This document shows positions 39,401 to 54,400 of a DNA stretch of 64,000 nt, in pieces. How positions within the stretch are numbered: position 1 is the first letter of the stretch; each line of letters begins with the position of its first letter. Origin of the DNA: Metellina segmentata. Its lineage: Eukaryota > Arthropoda > Arachnida > Araneae > Tetragnathidae. Made by a program: the position numbers and the translations under genes. The stretch lies in the NCBI GenBank assembly GCA_947359465.1, contig OX375876.1, forward strand, positions 62,502,998 through 62,566,997. The letters run 5' to 3'. The notes under the pieces are model-generated. The model ran no database searches. It worked only from the letters and a program-made list of their open reading frames with translations, and had not been told where the DNA came from.

Positions 39401-42400
39401 AGATGACGAGCCAACACTTGAGCTGGCACCCCACTCAACATCAAGCAAATAATCGCTCACAGGTCTTTTTAGTTTGGGTAATTTGGTAATTTTTAGTTAA
39501 CGCCGTACTAGAGCAACACAACGGGCTATTGACGACGGTCCGGGATCAGTCCCTTAAGGGAAAGATCCGAGGACAACACCTCGTAATTTTGAACCACGGT
39601 CAGATGACGAAGCAACACCTGTGCTGGTACCCCACTCTCCAAACTCCAAACTTCCACGCCAACCCAACTTGGGAAATTGGGAGTGTGGGGGATTATTGCG
39701 TGAATAAAGACATCAACTAAGTGTGTAGGGAAAATTGTATTGATGTGAATTGAGCAGTGAGCGTACAGTAATTTAAAACCGCGTATTTGCTAATAGTATA
39801 AAGTAGAGTTAATAAACGTTGCACTGGAGTAGGCAGTTAATTAACGTCATACTGGAGCAACACAACGGTTTATTGCTGATGGTACGGGATTAATACCAAA
39901 GAGAAAGATCCGAGAACAAAAATATTTAATATTAAACCACGGTCAGACGACGAGCCAACACTTGAGCTGGCACCCCACTCTACATCAAGCCAACGTGAGG
40001 ACATTTGAGATCACGACAAATTTAAGGTGCTTTAGCCCCCATACCTTCCTTGTACATATGTCTTTGGTTTGTTTCGAACTCGCAATCCTCCGGTTGTAGT
40101 AAATATGTAAGTTAATTAAATTCGTACTGGAGTAGGTAGTTACTAAACGTCGTCACTGGAGCAACACAGCGTGATATTAGCTACTGTCTGGGATCAATTT
40201 CCAAAGGAAATATCTGAGAACAACCCCTTGTATTATTGAACCACGGCAGATGACGAGGTCAACACCTGAACACGCCACCCCATTCTTTAAACTTTTATAC
40301 TAGGCCCATTTGAGGACATTTGAGGCTACGACAAATTTAACGTGCACCAGCCCCCGAGTACACGACTGTCTTTGTCTGGACCGAGTTTCAAACTCGCAAC
40401 CCTCCGGTTGCTAATCCGTTGCTGTTCCAACTGGTCTATGGCCGGCCCTAATAGTTAAAAGAAATTGGGATAGGTTTTTATCAATCTTTCCCTCTATAAG
40501 GTTTGCATTTCAACATTACGAGCTATTATGGAGAGCTAATATGAGTCCTTTGATGATCATGGAAGCAATGTTTGGATATATTTGTTCGTTGATGTTTATC
40601 ATACAATTGCCACGTGTGGTGAAGCAATACTTACCGTAAAGTAAAAGAAAATGGACATGTATTCAAACAAGGTTGGTTATATAGGTTTATATGACGCAGG
40701 CCACAGCCTGTGACGACTGATGGGTGGTTGGAAGTTGCTGGTTAATCGCTTTTTTTATGATGCTGGTTTGAATTGGCACATTTGATGAGTAACCGAAAAC
40801 CAACATAGAATCATTTGGTCAAATTGCGCGAAACAACGTTAAATAAATGGATATACACGTCAAGTAAATGGAAAAGTTAATCGCCAAACTCACTGAGGTC
40901 ACGGTAGCCCGCATACAAAGAATTTTTACAGTAGAAAGTAGTAGAAATACACCCAGAAAAGTTATAGAAGTTGAACCAACGCCACCTACAACTGGCAGAC
41001 AGTTAGCGCAGTGGAAAATGCATTGTGCCTCCGCGTTGTCTGGATATATATTTGACTACTGAGTACTTAAATCCTACCCCAACCAATCATCAATCTGTAA
41101 TATTTTCTGTAGTTTCCCTAGCCAAGAAAAGTCTGTTTTGAAAGCAGTTGTAGAATTTTGATGGATAAGGTACGAAATTCGACGTATGAATGAAAGAATA
41201 CAGGGAATATAATACTTAAAAGACTGAAGATGATAGATTGGGAAATACGTCAGTTTTCAATTTAAACGTATGTTACAGTAGTTTTCTATCTCTTCGAAAT
41301 TATTTTAGTTCTCAAATACTAGTTGAAAGTTATATTGCTTAGTCGGTATTTTCATTACTTAATATGCTGCTTTGTATGGGCAATTTTGATGAGTAACCGA
41401 AAACCAACAATTTAAGTTACAGGGAATTTAAATTGTAAGGAGAAAGGTTTTGGGAATTGTGGCATTTCTTATGCAATTGCATGTGATTAAGGAACAGTTT
41501 CATTCATTTTGTGAAGATACGAAATTAGAGTTTGAGATTCGATTGAAAAGATGAAGTAAACGATTCGATGAAGAAAACCTATCCAATTGCAGACTGTGAA
41601 AATGCTGCTTTTACGACATAATTGTTGTTTATAAATGCCCGACATCAGGTCTTATGTCATTAAACACGAGCTCTCCAATACTTTTTTTTAACGACACAAC
41701 TAAAACCACCAAGTGCAGTGCACTTGTCTAAATGTTCAGTTGTCACAGGTAGTTCAATATCACATAAACAACAGATTTGACAGTCTGTTACTCCAATACG
41801 AGAAAGGTGAGTCTATAAGCAAACGTGCTCTGTCAATAGTCTGAATAAATCAACAGCTGTTTTCCGTTGACGTCACATTCAGAATACGTATAAAAAACAC
41901 GAATCGAAACAAAAACACAAACAACCCACCTACAGTTAAACTGACAACAAAAAAAAAACTTGCCAAAAACAACAACTAATGATTGGATTATTTCTTTTGG
42001 GGTTACATCAAATGGTTTAACAATCTGGATCTTAACAACTCCAGCATATCTTCATAACCAGCCAACCCACCTGAACACTCCATACACGCTCACCTAATTT
42101 GCTAAGGACCTGCAACCTCGGTAAACTTCAAACCGCCTTAAAATTCGAGGGCACTGCAAGAAATAAACTTCCTCCAACAAAAGTTAGACACTGAAAAATG
42201 CTCCCCCCATCACTCTTTCGGCCCACCACGACAGTCCAATCACGGATCCGAAACTAGCGATCTAAAGCATCGGGGGTGGTCGGGGCGGATGTCTTGATGG
42301 CGAAAGGTAAGAAGATGCATGATATGCAACGAGACGAGGGGGGGGGACTATCAGAATTTAAGGATTCCCGAGGAAAGCTGAAATCAATGCAGATTAGAGA

Positions 42401-45400
42401 AGAAGCTGGTTAGGTGTGCACTCTCCAGAGCGCATAAATCTTTCCATTATGATGCACCCCTCCTCTATAACCATTTGTTATGAAGATGTATTTGGTACGT
42501 TAATGGCGGCTTACCGCACTTTAGCCTAATGGGCTCGTTGTGTGTTTGTCTCGATAATGAGGGAATCTCGCGCAGACGGTTGGGAAATTTTGGAATCGTC
42601 TGCGGAGATGATAGGTTGCCACCGGTGACCGTCAAATTATGATGTGGGCGCTGACAGATCACCGGGATCTTTTAAGTGACAGGACATTTGTACTTGGAGA
42701 GGAAACCTGGTCAGTGCATTGGGGTACTTTTACGGGCGGGAAGGTTTAATGTGTTTGGAATGGGTATATCACTAAGTACCAACGGCAGGTAGCATATTTG
42801 GTGAGCTTGTCTTGTTTAAGGTTATAAAACAGATAGTATTGATTGAATCGATGGTGACGAAAAAGCTTTGCTTAGTGTTTGGTCTGTTGGGCGACGAAAA
42901 AGAATAACTGTAATGATTTGATTTGGCATTTGAAGTTGATACTCCTGGTGGTAGTCTTGAAGTATTTTGCGATAAGCAAACTCATTAGCATCTGAATCTA
43001 GTCACCGTCAAAAATTAAGTAATTTCTTGACGATGCAAATTGGACAGATCTTGATGGATGAAATATTTCGTCAAAACCACTTAGAGGATTGAATTGATTA
43101 TGGTTTTGTGGCATTGAGAGTCCTCTTGGGACATATTATGCCAAACGCAAGATTGAAAAATCAGATATATAATCTAATAAATAAATGAAATGAGCCATGT
43201 CATAATGAAATAAATACTATATAAAATTATATGTGATATATAAACCCAATGTCATGTATAAAATTAAAAATATTTGGATGAGGATTCTCTCCAACCATGT
43301 CTTCTAAAGTCAAAGTATATAAATTAAAATGTTTAAGTCGTTGACTGTTAAAATGAGAATATTCTATTAAAATGTGTTTTACAGTTAGTGGGCAAATGCA
43401 GTAATTGCAAATAAGATGAAACCACTTAGAGGATTAATATCGAAGACACAATTGATTGCAGCAAGACAAACCCACAAACGTTGTATTGATGAAGACATAT
43501 ACGTGGCTGACTGGATTAGGTTTCATAACGCAAGGGCAATAATTATCCAAGCTGCGCTAAACACAAGACAGAAGTGAAGAAATGAACATGCAGACAGATA
43601 AAGGGGTGAACTGATGACATAAAGGAGAAATACATCCAGCGAGGAATTGAACATGGGCTTCCTACAACTCGCAGGTTGCTAGTTCAGTAGGCTCACACAG
43701 AGGTACGGTGACCCCCAAATAGATGAGTGATACCGCTTATTTCAGTGACATTATCCTTAAGGTGTTATCCTGGTGACAAAAATGCACATTTTCTTGTCTC
43801 AAATATCTGAGTTCAATAATATATAGTTCATCTAATAATCTAGTATTAACACTTCATATGAATACTAACGAACAAAAATAAGATACTTTTGGATCCCTAG
43901 CAAATCACTTTTTGCTTACTGAAAATGCCTACATGAACTAGTAATCGCATTGAGAGTGTGAAAAATCAGTGTTATTGTATGGGAAATTAAGGTTTGGGAA
44001 CAGTTTCGAAGATGTTTAGCGTAACACTGAGAATATTTTGTATTGTAGATTGGTACGTTCTCTTTGGGATACCAACTGTATATCGATAACTTTGTGATCC
44101 AGAATGCAATGATTAATTACCGAAATCTACTAAAATAACAAAAAACTCTTGGTCTTCCAAATGGTTTTTAAATTATATTCTGAAAGTAAATGTATGAAAG
44201 AGAGATGATTGAAATAATTATAAAAAGTAGATGGTGTGTAACACGGTGGTGCGTATTTTGTTTGAAATAAATTTGTGGGTTTTGTTTTTAAGTTGAAACA
44301 TTTTGTTCCACATATTTAGTTTCCAACCTTTCCATAAGTGAAATTTCTTTCGTTTTTATAAGGCATTGGACATCTCGTTTCTCTCACAATTTACAAAGCT
44401 ACGAAACTATTCCTTTTCAAAAATTAAACTACGAACAAGGTAAAAATCCCTCGAAGTTTATTTATTTCCCCGCTACTTCCAATTTTACTTTACCTCCTAA
44501 TTCACTTTTAATTTAGAATGCCGATAATAATTCCCAGAACTTTAAATTAAAAAATCAACAGCAAAACAAATCGAGATTTTCTTCAATAATGTCCAAAAAT
44601 TAATTTTTATCTCTTCAAACCGGCATCGCCAAATGTGATTAATGAGGTCTGCGCGTACCAAATGTCAAGCGGAAAAATAAATTATAAAGACTTTTCACTG
44701 GCATAATTCCTCAAGGAGAGAAAACTTATTTCAGGCAACTTCTTTCCACGAAAGAGGAAGGAAGTTCTTCGATAATGTTAAAAGTATTGCCATTTTTAAC
44801 GCGCAAAGGGCGTCAAAAGTTTTCTTTGTTATTGGAACACAAAGAATTTTTTTGTTCAACCTCTTGGAGCACATCAAAAAGAGTTACACGAATAATTAGG
44901 AGCGCATGGACAGTGGACGCTCTTGAGTTGTTTCATTTTATTTCTTAAATAATTTTCTGGGCGAGCAGTCATAACGTTATTGCATTTTCCCTTCTGCAAC
45001 TCAAAGTCGCAGTTCATACCTAATTCCTCCAATTCAGGAAGTTTTAGATTCTGCGCAGGATTTAGTCCATTGAATCGTAAGGCACGTAGGTATTTAACCA
45101 ACGTCATACTGGAGCAACACGATGGGATATTGGCGAATGTCCGGGATCATTCCACCAAGGGAAAGATGCGAATAATCCCACGTAATTTTGAACCACGGTC
45201 AGATCATGAGGTCAAACCTGAACTGGCACCCACTCTAGAAACTTCCACACCATGTCAACGTGAGGACATTTGTGAGATCGTGAAAGATTTAACGTGTACG
45301 AACCCACTCTGTACACGATGGTCTTTGGTTGGATTCGAATTACCAACAATCCGCTAATCTTCCAACCGGGCTTTGAATTATAGGGAAGAATGAGTGCTCG

Positions 45401-48400
45401 ATTTTTATATTCTGAGTAAATTCAGTGTGAAGGAATATAAGACCATCATTTCATCTCTAGCTGAAAGTCGCAAAAATATGAGAATTATAAAATTAAAATA
45501 TTTACATATTGAAAAGTCAGTTAAAAGGATTACTTTGATTTAGTGGCTACGATGCATGGTGTCGGATTAAAAATGAGAGCTTTATTAAAGTAGATGTGAG
45601 GATATCACAGGCTGTTTTGTGTTTTCATGGATCAAGGGCCATATTTGGCCATACAAGATGACATCATAGTCCAAACACACACATTTTAATAATACGGTTG
45701 GTCAGTAAGATAGTATCCACCGCGAGTCACGTCATTTTGAACCACGGTCAGATGACGAGGTTACATCTAAGCTGTCACCTCACTCAAACTTGTACGTCAC
45801 ACCATCGTGAAGAGGCCACGCCAGATTTAACCCTCCTTATTGTTGTCTTCATAAGTAATTATAAAAATATTGTTAGTAGTTCTAGATACATCGTTAGTTG
45901 AAGAAAACTGATCAAATCTTAATCTCGTCATCATCAAACAAATGGCAGTGTCTTGATGACGATGTATAGTCATTACAAAAATTGGCCAGATCTTGACGGA
46001 CGAGATATCTTGTCGAAACCACTCAGACGATTAACGTGCACCAGCCCCCACGAACACGACGGTCTTTGGTTGGACCTAGTTTCGAATTCGCAACCCTCTA
46101 GTTGCTAAGCCGAACCGCGTTACCGCGGCTCCTCGCAAAAGCAGAGGAAGGGAAGTCACATCTTAATGCAACACTTCGCAATTAGCCCAGCGTTCTGGCC
46201 ACAAAGCCCCAGACTTCAGCCATCATCCGACAAGACAATCAAACCCGCGTTTGTCATCTCAGCGGCGGAAGCAGCGCCGATTCTCACCTCTGGCCCACAG
46301 TCAGCGCCGGGGACAGCGTTTACCAAACCAGGTGACCCCGATTGGTGAATAAGTTAGTATCCACCCTCTCGCGAGGCCGCATGGAAACGTGATGTAGACA
46401 CGGGTCTTAGAAGTGGAGTGCATTAAGTCGAGGACTACTCATCTGTTTATGGAAGCACCCCACCATCCGGTCTGCCCCCGTCCCCTGTAACGATTCGTGT
46501 CTACAAAGCGTCCGAGATGGAATGATGAGGGTAGAGGCCTGGCGGAGTTATACGATACAGTCGATTAGGTCTGGAGCTGCTCAATATGCATGCAAATCCT
46601 TGAAGATGGGGAATGCTTGCATTAGGCCGCTGGCTGCTGAATCAGCATATCTCGCGCGTCCTTAGCTGTATATTACTGGTGGTATCGAAATACGGTGGAG
46701 TGCGATTTGTTAAAGATTCCTTTCACGGGTCGATGCGTTTATTCCTGGTGTGTGTGTGTGGATAAGATATGATGGAGGGAGAGAGCTTCTGGAGATTGCG
46801 GGCCAAGGATGTCTTCCCTCTCCTTTCTGAGAGGTTACTCATTTTATTCATCAGTACGGGAGAATTCGTTTTGGAGCGAGTGCTTATTGCGTTTGTATGT
46901 TGTGTGTCCCAGGTATTCATAGGATAGGGATTTAAAAGAAAGATGGTTCAAAATCTCGATCCATAACAGTACTTTATGTGTATAACGAGAATTTAATTAA
47001 CAAATACAACTAGAAGCCTTAACTCAATATGAAGTAATTAAAAATTCAGTTAATTATATACATGATTTAAAAATGATAAACATTTTTTAAACCGTCCTCT
47101 TGTGGTTTATATACTCTAGAAATACCCTGTTTTGGTCATCTTCTGATGCAAAAACATAGTCAAAATTTTCACCAGTTCTGGGTATGATACAATTTGTCTT
47201 TTCAACTAGAATCTTCATTCCTCTTGGAGTAATAAGCAAGTCTAGACCTGAGCAAAACTCACCAGATCTTGATGGACGAGATACCTCGTCATTAAAAAAA
47301 TTAATAAGATCTTGTTGCAAGACATATCTTGTAGATACCACTAAGAGGGTTAAAAAAAATCACTGACCTCGATTTAATGGATTAATACAACGACTGAAAT
47401 TGCCTTTGACTATATTTATTTTCGATATTTTCATTACTCGTGTTTGTTAGATTTTATGTGTCAACCAATTGATCTAGTGGTCAGGTACTCCAATCGGTGT
47501 AGTGGTGGCTTCTGAGTCGAGAAAGGTTTATGGTTCGTATCTGGGGTAAGGCATGGATGTTTGTCCGTCGGGAATATATAAGTGGCCCCACCATAAACAG
47601 ATTGTGACCAAAATGCGTGGTGTAGATGTGGAATGTAGTGTGAACTCTTGTTGATCAGGGTGGTTTACAAATATGTCCTTGTTGTGTCACAATGAATAAT
47701 ATTCAATTGACCAGGAATTAGAAAAAATGGGTTTAAAAAAAAATGGCCTATCATTTGTCAACCATATTTTACTTTATTCAATTAAAGAATGTATCAAAGT
47801 ACGTGAAATAAAAGCTCATTTGGCAGGAAACAGATTGTAACAACCAATGTTTCAAAAATAATAGAGAAAAGTAGGTTTCATACATTCTAATAGTTTCTGA
47901 AACTAGTCTTTGCAATGTATATGTTTTTTCTTGGAAACGATCCAAAACTTTCCAAGTGAGCGGTATTTTGGAGAAATTTGGTTATTTGGATTATATAGGT
48001 TGTTTCAAATGGAGTCCAATTTTTTATTGAAGAATTTCTTTACCGGGATGGGGTGGGGGGTTAAAATTGTAACAATGTATAAACGCCTAAACGTCTAAAA
48101 TGTACCTTTTAAAGCATGAGACTGACTTCTCTAGGATGTCAGTTTACTGTCAGAATTGTCTTTTAGTAACTAGTTTTACTTTTAAGATAAATTTAAACTA
48201 ACGTTATATTTAAATAGGTTATGCTACTGCGATGTTCATACACCACTATTGGGCTAAAATAGCGCAGTTATTTGTTGTGGTTCGGAATTCATTAGAATCC
48301 TCCTGGTTGTTGTCCGGACGAGGTATTTCGTCATTTGCACAGCCATTAACAAATATTGACGGACGAGATATCTCGTCATTAGAAGAAATCTGACCAGATC

Positions 48401-51400
48401 TTGATCTCGTCATCATAAAAAAATTGGTAATATCCTGATGGCGAGATATCTTGTCATGCAAAATTGCTAAATATTGATGTGCAAGAAAAATCACTTGGAG
48501 AATTAACCCCTTGAGCATCTTGAGATTTTCGAGAACTCTAGCAGTGCCTCACAACACTCATGATGACTAAATATGACATTCACTGGATGAAATCAGGAGA
48601 TTTTACTGGTTAACTGGTTAGGTCAAAACTGGTTAGATGTCATACAAGGATAACTGCAGCTTGCAAAATGAATATTTGCGCGTTATCCTGTAAGGTCAAA
48701 CCGTAGGTCTAAATAGCACTGTTGTAGCAAGAAAATGACAACAGAGTGACATAACAAGCCTAAACAGCTACTGAAAGATTTGATGGTAATAGAACAAGAA
48801 TCTTAAGTCGGTTTCAGAATCAATAAAGAAATCAAACAGTCTACTTCCCGTTAGCTTCTTAATATTTCAATACAGAATTTAATTTGCAGCTCCGTCCCTT
48901 TGATTTCAACAGTCAGCAGAGCCCTCCTTTCATCCTGGTGACAGAGCCGGTGTCCCTATCTCGAAGCGGAAGTCGGGAAAGAAGACGAATTTCCATTAAT
49001 TAATAAAATCCGCACTCAAATAAAAAACAAAAAATGGCGACAGGCGGTTCGTCTGAATGGAACATATCTACTCCTCCTCCTGGAGAGTTATGGGCCAACT
49101 TTTAATTAGTTTTTGATACGATACAAAGTTGGATGACACATTACTGACTGTTTAGCAGATTTTCCCTTTTCTGGGGAAGAACGCTTTTCCCCAACACAGA
49201 AGTTCCCTCCCATTCAAATCCGAACCTCTTTTCCGCCATTTCTTTTTATGGCTTTTCGACTTAAAAGGGAAGGGGGAGTGCAGAGTGGGGAATTTTAAAA
49301 TAAACACGTTCTTGGAGGGGGGATTTTATTATTATAGACAGACAGAGGAGGGTCGAGGACTAAAATGAAGTGAAGAGAGACAGGATCGAGGAAGTGCCTT
49401 AATGGGCAGAAACCTATTGGAAGCTAAGTGGGGAGTAGATTACAATTTCAGATAAGTTAATTGGACTGGAATTAGGCATTCTTTAAAGAGGAGTCGTTTT
49501 CGGGTCCTGCCTGATGCAAAGGTCGTAAAGCCAAGAAAAGATTTAATTTTAATTCAAGCGTTTCTTGTGACAGCGCGAGTCTTAAAGTGGCATGAAACTT
49601 CTGTTATAGAGTTTTACGAGGAGCAAAATGCGATATGATAAAACGAAATCGATTCTCACGCCGATATGGGAGCTTTAGTTAATGCCCCATGCTTAGTTTA
49701 AAAAGAAGCAGGACTAGTCAACTGCATTTAGGAATAAAGATTTGCAGTATTCGTGGTTTACGATCAACCATTACGAAATGCAGTTTTTGTGACACTTCTA
49801 TTACTAGAAATATCGCTATACTGATGCAGATATGCTAATATATTCACGTAGAGGTTGCTGTTATTTTAGTAATTAAGAAGTGTTCAGAGCTTATAGGCCA
49901 CAAGGGAGCGGCACTTTTTAGAGAGGTAGAATGGACTGTGAAAATGTCCAATGTCTCCTGATTGAACAGGCCTAAGATCACAAAAGTTAATATGGGATAG
50001 CAATTTTAACAGTGGAATACTTACTTATAGAAGATGTTTGATTATTGCAGACATTTTTAATATTTAAGTTAGGGCCCTAGACGATATCCTTAACTCTCTT
50101 GGTGGTTGCTTTGACAAGATATACATTAGATTAGGTTAAACCCGGCCAGATCTTGATGGACAAGACATCTCGTCATTAGAAGGAAACTGACCACATCTTG
50201 GTATCGTCATTATCAAGAAAGCAATGTCTTGATGACGATATTAACTCGTCATCAACAAGATTGATAAGATCTTGATTGACGAGATACCTCATCGAAATCA
50301 CTTGGTGGATTAAGCAAAATTGTGAATATAAGTATGAAATATGTACCAATTTAATAACCACATTTATATTAACGTTTTTGTTAATTAAATCGTTCAAATT
50401 GCTCAAATTAATATTCAGTGATTTTCTTAATTTTTGGAATTATTTTAAGGGTGCATTTTTGCCTGGAGACATCCAAAGATGAGAGATTGAAAAACAATAG
50501 ACGAAACACGCATGAAAAATAGTTTATGGTATTTTAGCCATTTCGCAGCCAGTTGCTCACAAGGTGTCTTTAAAAACATGAGTTTATTACCACAATACAT
50601 GTTCATCTGCAATATACAATTTTTTAATTATTCAGAGAAATGCAGGTTGTTGTGCGGTATAAAGAGCATTGGATAAAACACGGACTTAGCATTGTCAATA
50701 TATTCTGTGATTACCTATTTTGAGATGCCATTACAGTGCTACTTCATTAAACTTATGCTTCATTACTAAGTGCTTCCCGTCTGTTGGATTGAATAAGCAT
50801 GTAAGATTTATGCACATATTGACTAACGAGTAGCTGTTGATTGGAACAGCTATGACTAGCCTAACATACTACAGACGTGATTTGTTTTTTCGTTTACCTA
50901 CAGCTTACGCGCACTAAGTCAAAATTTTCAGGTAATGAGTTTCTTTAATTTTATAGATCAGTGAGGATTGATCTTTAGACTGGTACTCTAAGTCAATTCA
51001 TCTATGCATGAAGGTTAGATTTTTTTCCAGAGAAACTCTAAGAAAGCAAACTCGAGAAACATATAATTTAATAAATGTACATTGCATAGTACATTTTTCC
51101 TAACCGCTCGAGGGGTGTACAGGTATTTTAGTCGCATTCTACAACCTTCAGTCTTCTAACCAGTATTGGACTTTTAGACCAATAGTATTCTTCTCAGGAC
51201 TCTTTTAAGCAATCGATGCTGTTATTTAGTCATGACTTGGGAAGCAAATCCACTCTAATGGTGACGTCCAGTATCTCTCTGGATCCCACCAGAGAATATG
51301 GTGACGTCCAGAGGTAAGAGAGATAACTTGCTACATCAATACATAATCACAATAAAATTATACTCTAAATAGTTGATAAATGGAGTAAATACTAAGCGCA

Positions 51401-54400
51401 ACAAAAAATTGTTAAAAGATAAAATTATAATTTCGGCACTTCTTGAAAATTAACTTTCATTTGTTTTCTCAGAACTGTGTTTCTTGACTTGATGTTTCGC
51501 TTGTAAACCAACGATACGAAGTGTAGCAATATCATGTTCAAATCCCTTGCTGTATAATAAAAATATAAGCACAAAGATTGAAGCAACATAAGATTTCTGA
51601 AGACTGACTAATAAGTATAGGCTAACTGTAACAGCTACATTAATCCTACAGATATAATATATCAAGTGTAGCAATATTATGCTTAATGAATTCATCTCTT
51701 ATTGCATAATAGCAGCAGAAGCATGAAGATTGAAGAAACATATCAGCTTTCTGCAGATTGGCTAACAAGTAGCAGCTGACTTGCAACAGGCACTACAGAT
51801 TTACTAACCTGACATGCTATAAACATAATATATAAAGTGAAGCAATATTATACCCAATGAATTAATTTCTTGTTACGTAATAAAAATAAAAAGATGAGAA
51901 AGGAAAACATCACTTTTCAACAGATTGACTAACAAGTAGTGGCTAACTTCCAGCAGCTATACTAACCTGACATCGTAGATATGACATATAAAGTGTATCA
52001 ATATTATGCTTAATGAATTGATCTCTTTATGTATTATAAAAAATAACAATTACATTTTTGGATAACAAGAAACTCCACGGGGAAACAATTAAAGTTTAAC
52101 TGAAGCAATTCCCTAAACCACCAACATAACAATCCCGAACCACATAATTGCATGTGACGCGGAAGATCTCCCAAACAGAACCTTCCAAATCGAAGCACAT
52201 TGCATTTGCTTTCAGAACAATACACCGCGCTCGCAACACCACACGATCAAAGTTACAGTTAGACTACAACGCGATTTAAAAAAAAGTGGATGGAATTACT
52301 CTTATGTCTCTCATGTTGTATGCATCAGCAATTCAAATTGGCAAGCTTGTTCTAAAAGCCATTGCCATTCCAGGAGAACGCAATCTCTCTCCAATCTCCC
52401 AAGAAAATTACTACTGATCGGTATAAGAGGTAGACAAAGGACTCCTTGGAAACTAACTTAAAAAACCGCCCTTGTAGATTATTTTCTTGCTTGCCTATTC
52501 TCATCCCAGTGTAGTAATTTGAACGCGGCATACGAATAAATAACAAGAATAGAGCGATATTTTCTATTTAGTTTATTTTCATCAGCATAATTCAATCGGG
52601 GAAACTACAACGTGCGCTTTTAAACGCATAAAAACCGCTTGGAATTCCTCCAAAATTCCACGAATTTGTTTCACATTCGTTTGGATAGAAAATATACATT
52701 TATAATTTAATTGTGAAGTTCGGAGGTGTGTTTCGTTTTCAGGATAAATATATTGTAACGAGATCGGTTTTTTACTACCGATTTTATTTTTTTTTAAACC
52801 AAGTGACTTCTCAAATTAATGCTTTTTAAAACAGCGCGATATTCATTTCATGTTTCATTACGTATTTCTTCAGGTTAAAATGCAACTTAACATTTGTTGT
52901 CATTTTGATTTCGGAGTTTATCTATTCATTATTTTTTCAACGCATTTCAGAAGCTTTGATTTATTTCTGCATTTTAATACAAACCGTTTGCGCTTAATTT
53001 TGACTCAATGCTGCTTTGATTTTTTTCCCATATGGAAAAAACAACATTTATTCGAATTTATGCGTTTATAGATATCAAATATTACTGTGTATTTGTGATA
53101 TTAGTCTTATATTGCAATTTAATGAGTTCGAATTAGGTCGAATAGAAAAAATTCTACTCGAGTTAAAATATCCATTTGAAAACTAACTAGTTATTTTTAT
53201 CTTTAAGTTTAAATGCATTCTAAGAGCATTAAGCACATAAGAGATACTGAAATTTTCAGAAAAGAAAAATTTATTCGAAGTCTGAAATTACATTATTCTT
53301 AGCATAACAAGTAAATTTTAAATGCGAATTTCAACACTTCTTTAATTATACTTTATTCATTTGATAAAATAATTATTTAAAAAGTAGAATGTGTATTATT
53401 TTATTATACTATCAATAAAATAAGCATTAATGAAAAAACTATTGAAACTATATATGTAATACTTAAAAGCTTTGATCTGAGTAAGTTAAGGATGAAATAT
53501 CTGGCTAATTTAGATGTAAAATGACAGAATAAACATAATGAATTGTAGATTAGATTCAAGAATATGAGGTAGGAGCTCAATTTAATTGAACATCAGAAGG
53601 GAAATAAATATGTACAATGACAAACAGGAAGGAGGGAACGCTGAAAGATAATCGAACTTAGAAGCCACACACTTCTGAAACAAGAATGCACTGGTATTGA
53701 GACAAGAATGATTGGTGTGCCTCTAAGAAGTATCGCTTTTACCCTAATTAATATTTTATGACTAAATTACCACATCTGTGTTTGTCGAAAGTAGCACAGG
53801 AAAGATTCTATTGCTTAACAAGGTCAAAGCGAGTTGAAGTCATGCAGAGAAAACTGAAGTTTGCAGATTGGAGATATGCGTGTGCGTTTCTTAAGAGTAC
53901 TTGGAAGAAAATGTGTTGGTTGTTTTTTAAATTTTTTTAAGCATTAGAAATGGCATAAAATGGAAGGAATTTTCGACCTATTATTATTTTTTATTTCCGA
54001 AAAGAATGCTTCGCAGAGGCGCATCTATGAGTTGTATAGTGTGAGGGTGGCATTGACGACTCCATGTGCTCTAAGTGGTTCAGAAAGTTTCGTCACCCGG
54101 ATCAGTTCTTTAGCCAGAAACCTCAAAACTTCCATGGGCGAGGGTAGAGTAGGTAGGTATTTAATAAACGTCGCACTGTAGCAACATAATGGTTTATTGG
54201 AGATGGTCCGGGATCAACCCCCGAAGGGAAAGATCCGTCTAAGAGAGAGGGATTATTCAGCTACTGGTAAGTAGGTATTTTAATTAACGTCGTACTGGAG
54301 CAACATAACGGGCTATTGGCGACGGTCCGGGATCAAACCCAAAGGGAACCCCGAGGACGACATCACGTAATTTTTAACCTTTTTGCAGTCTCCACAACCT

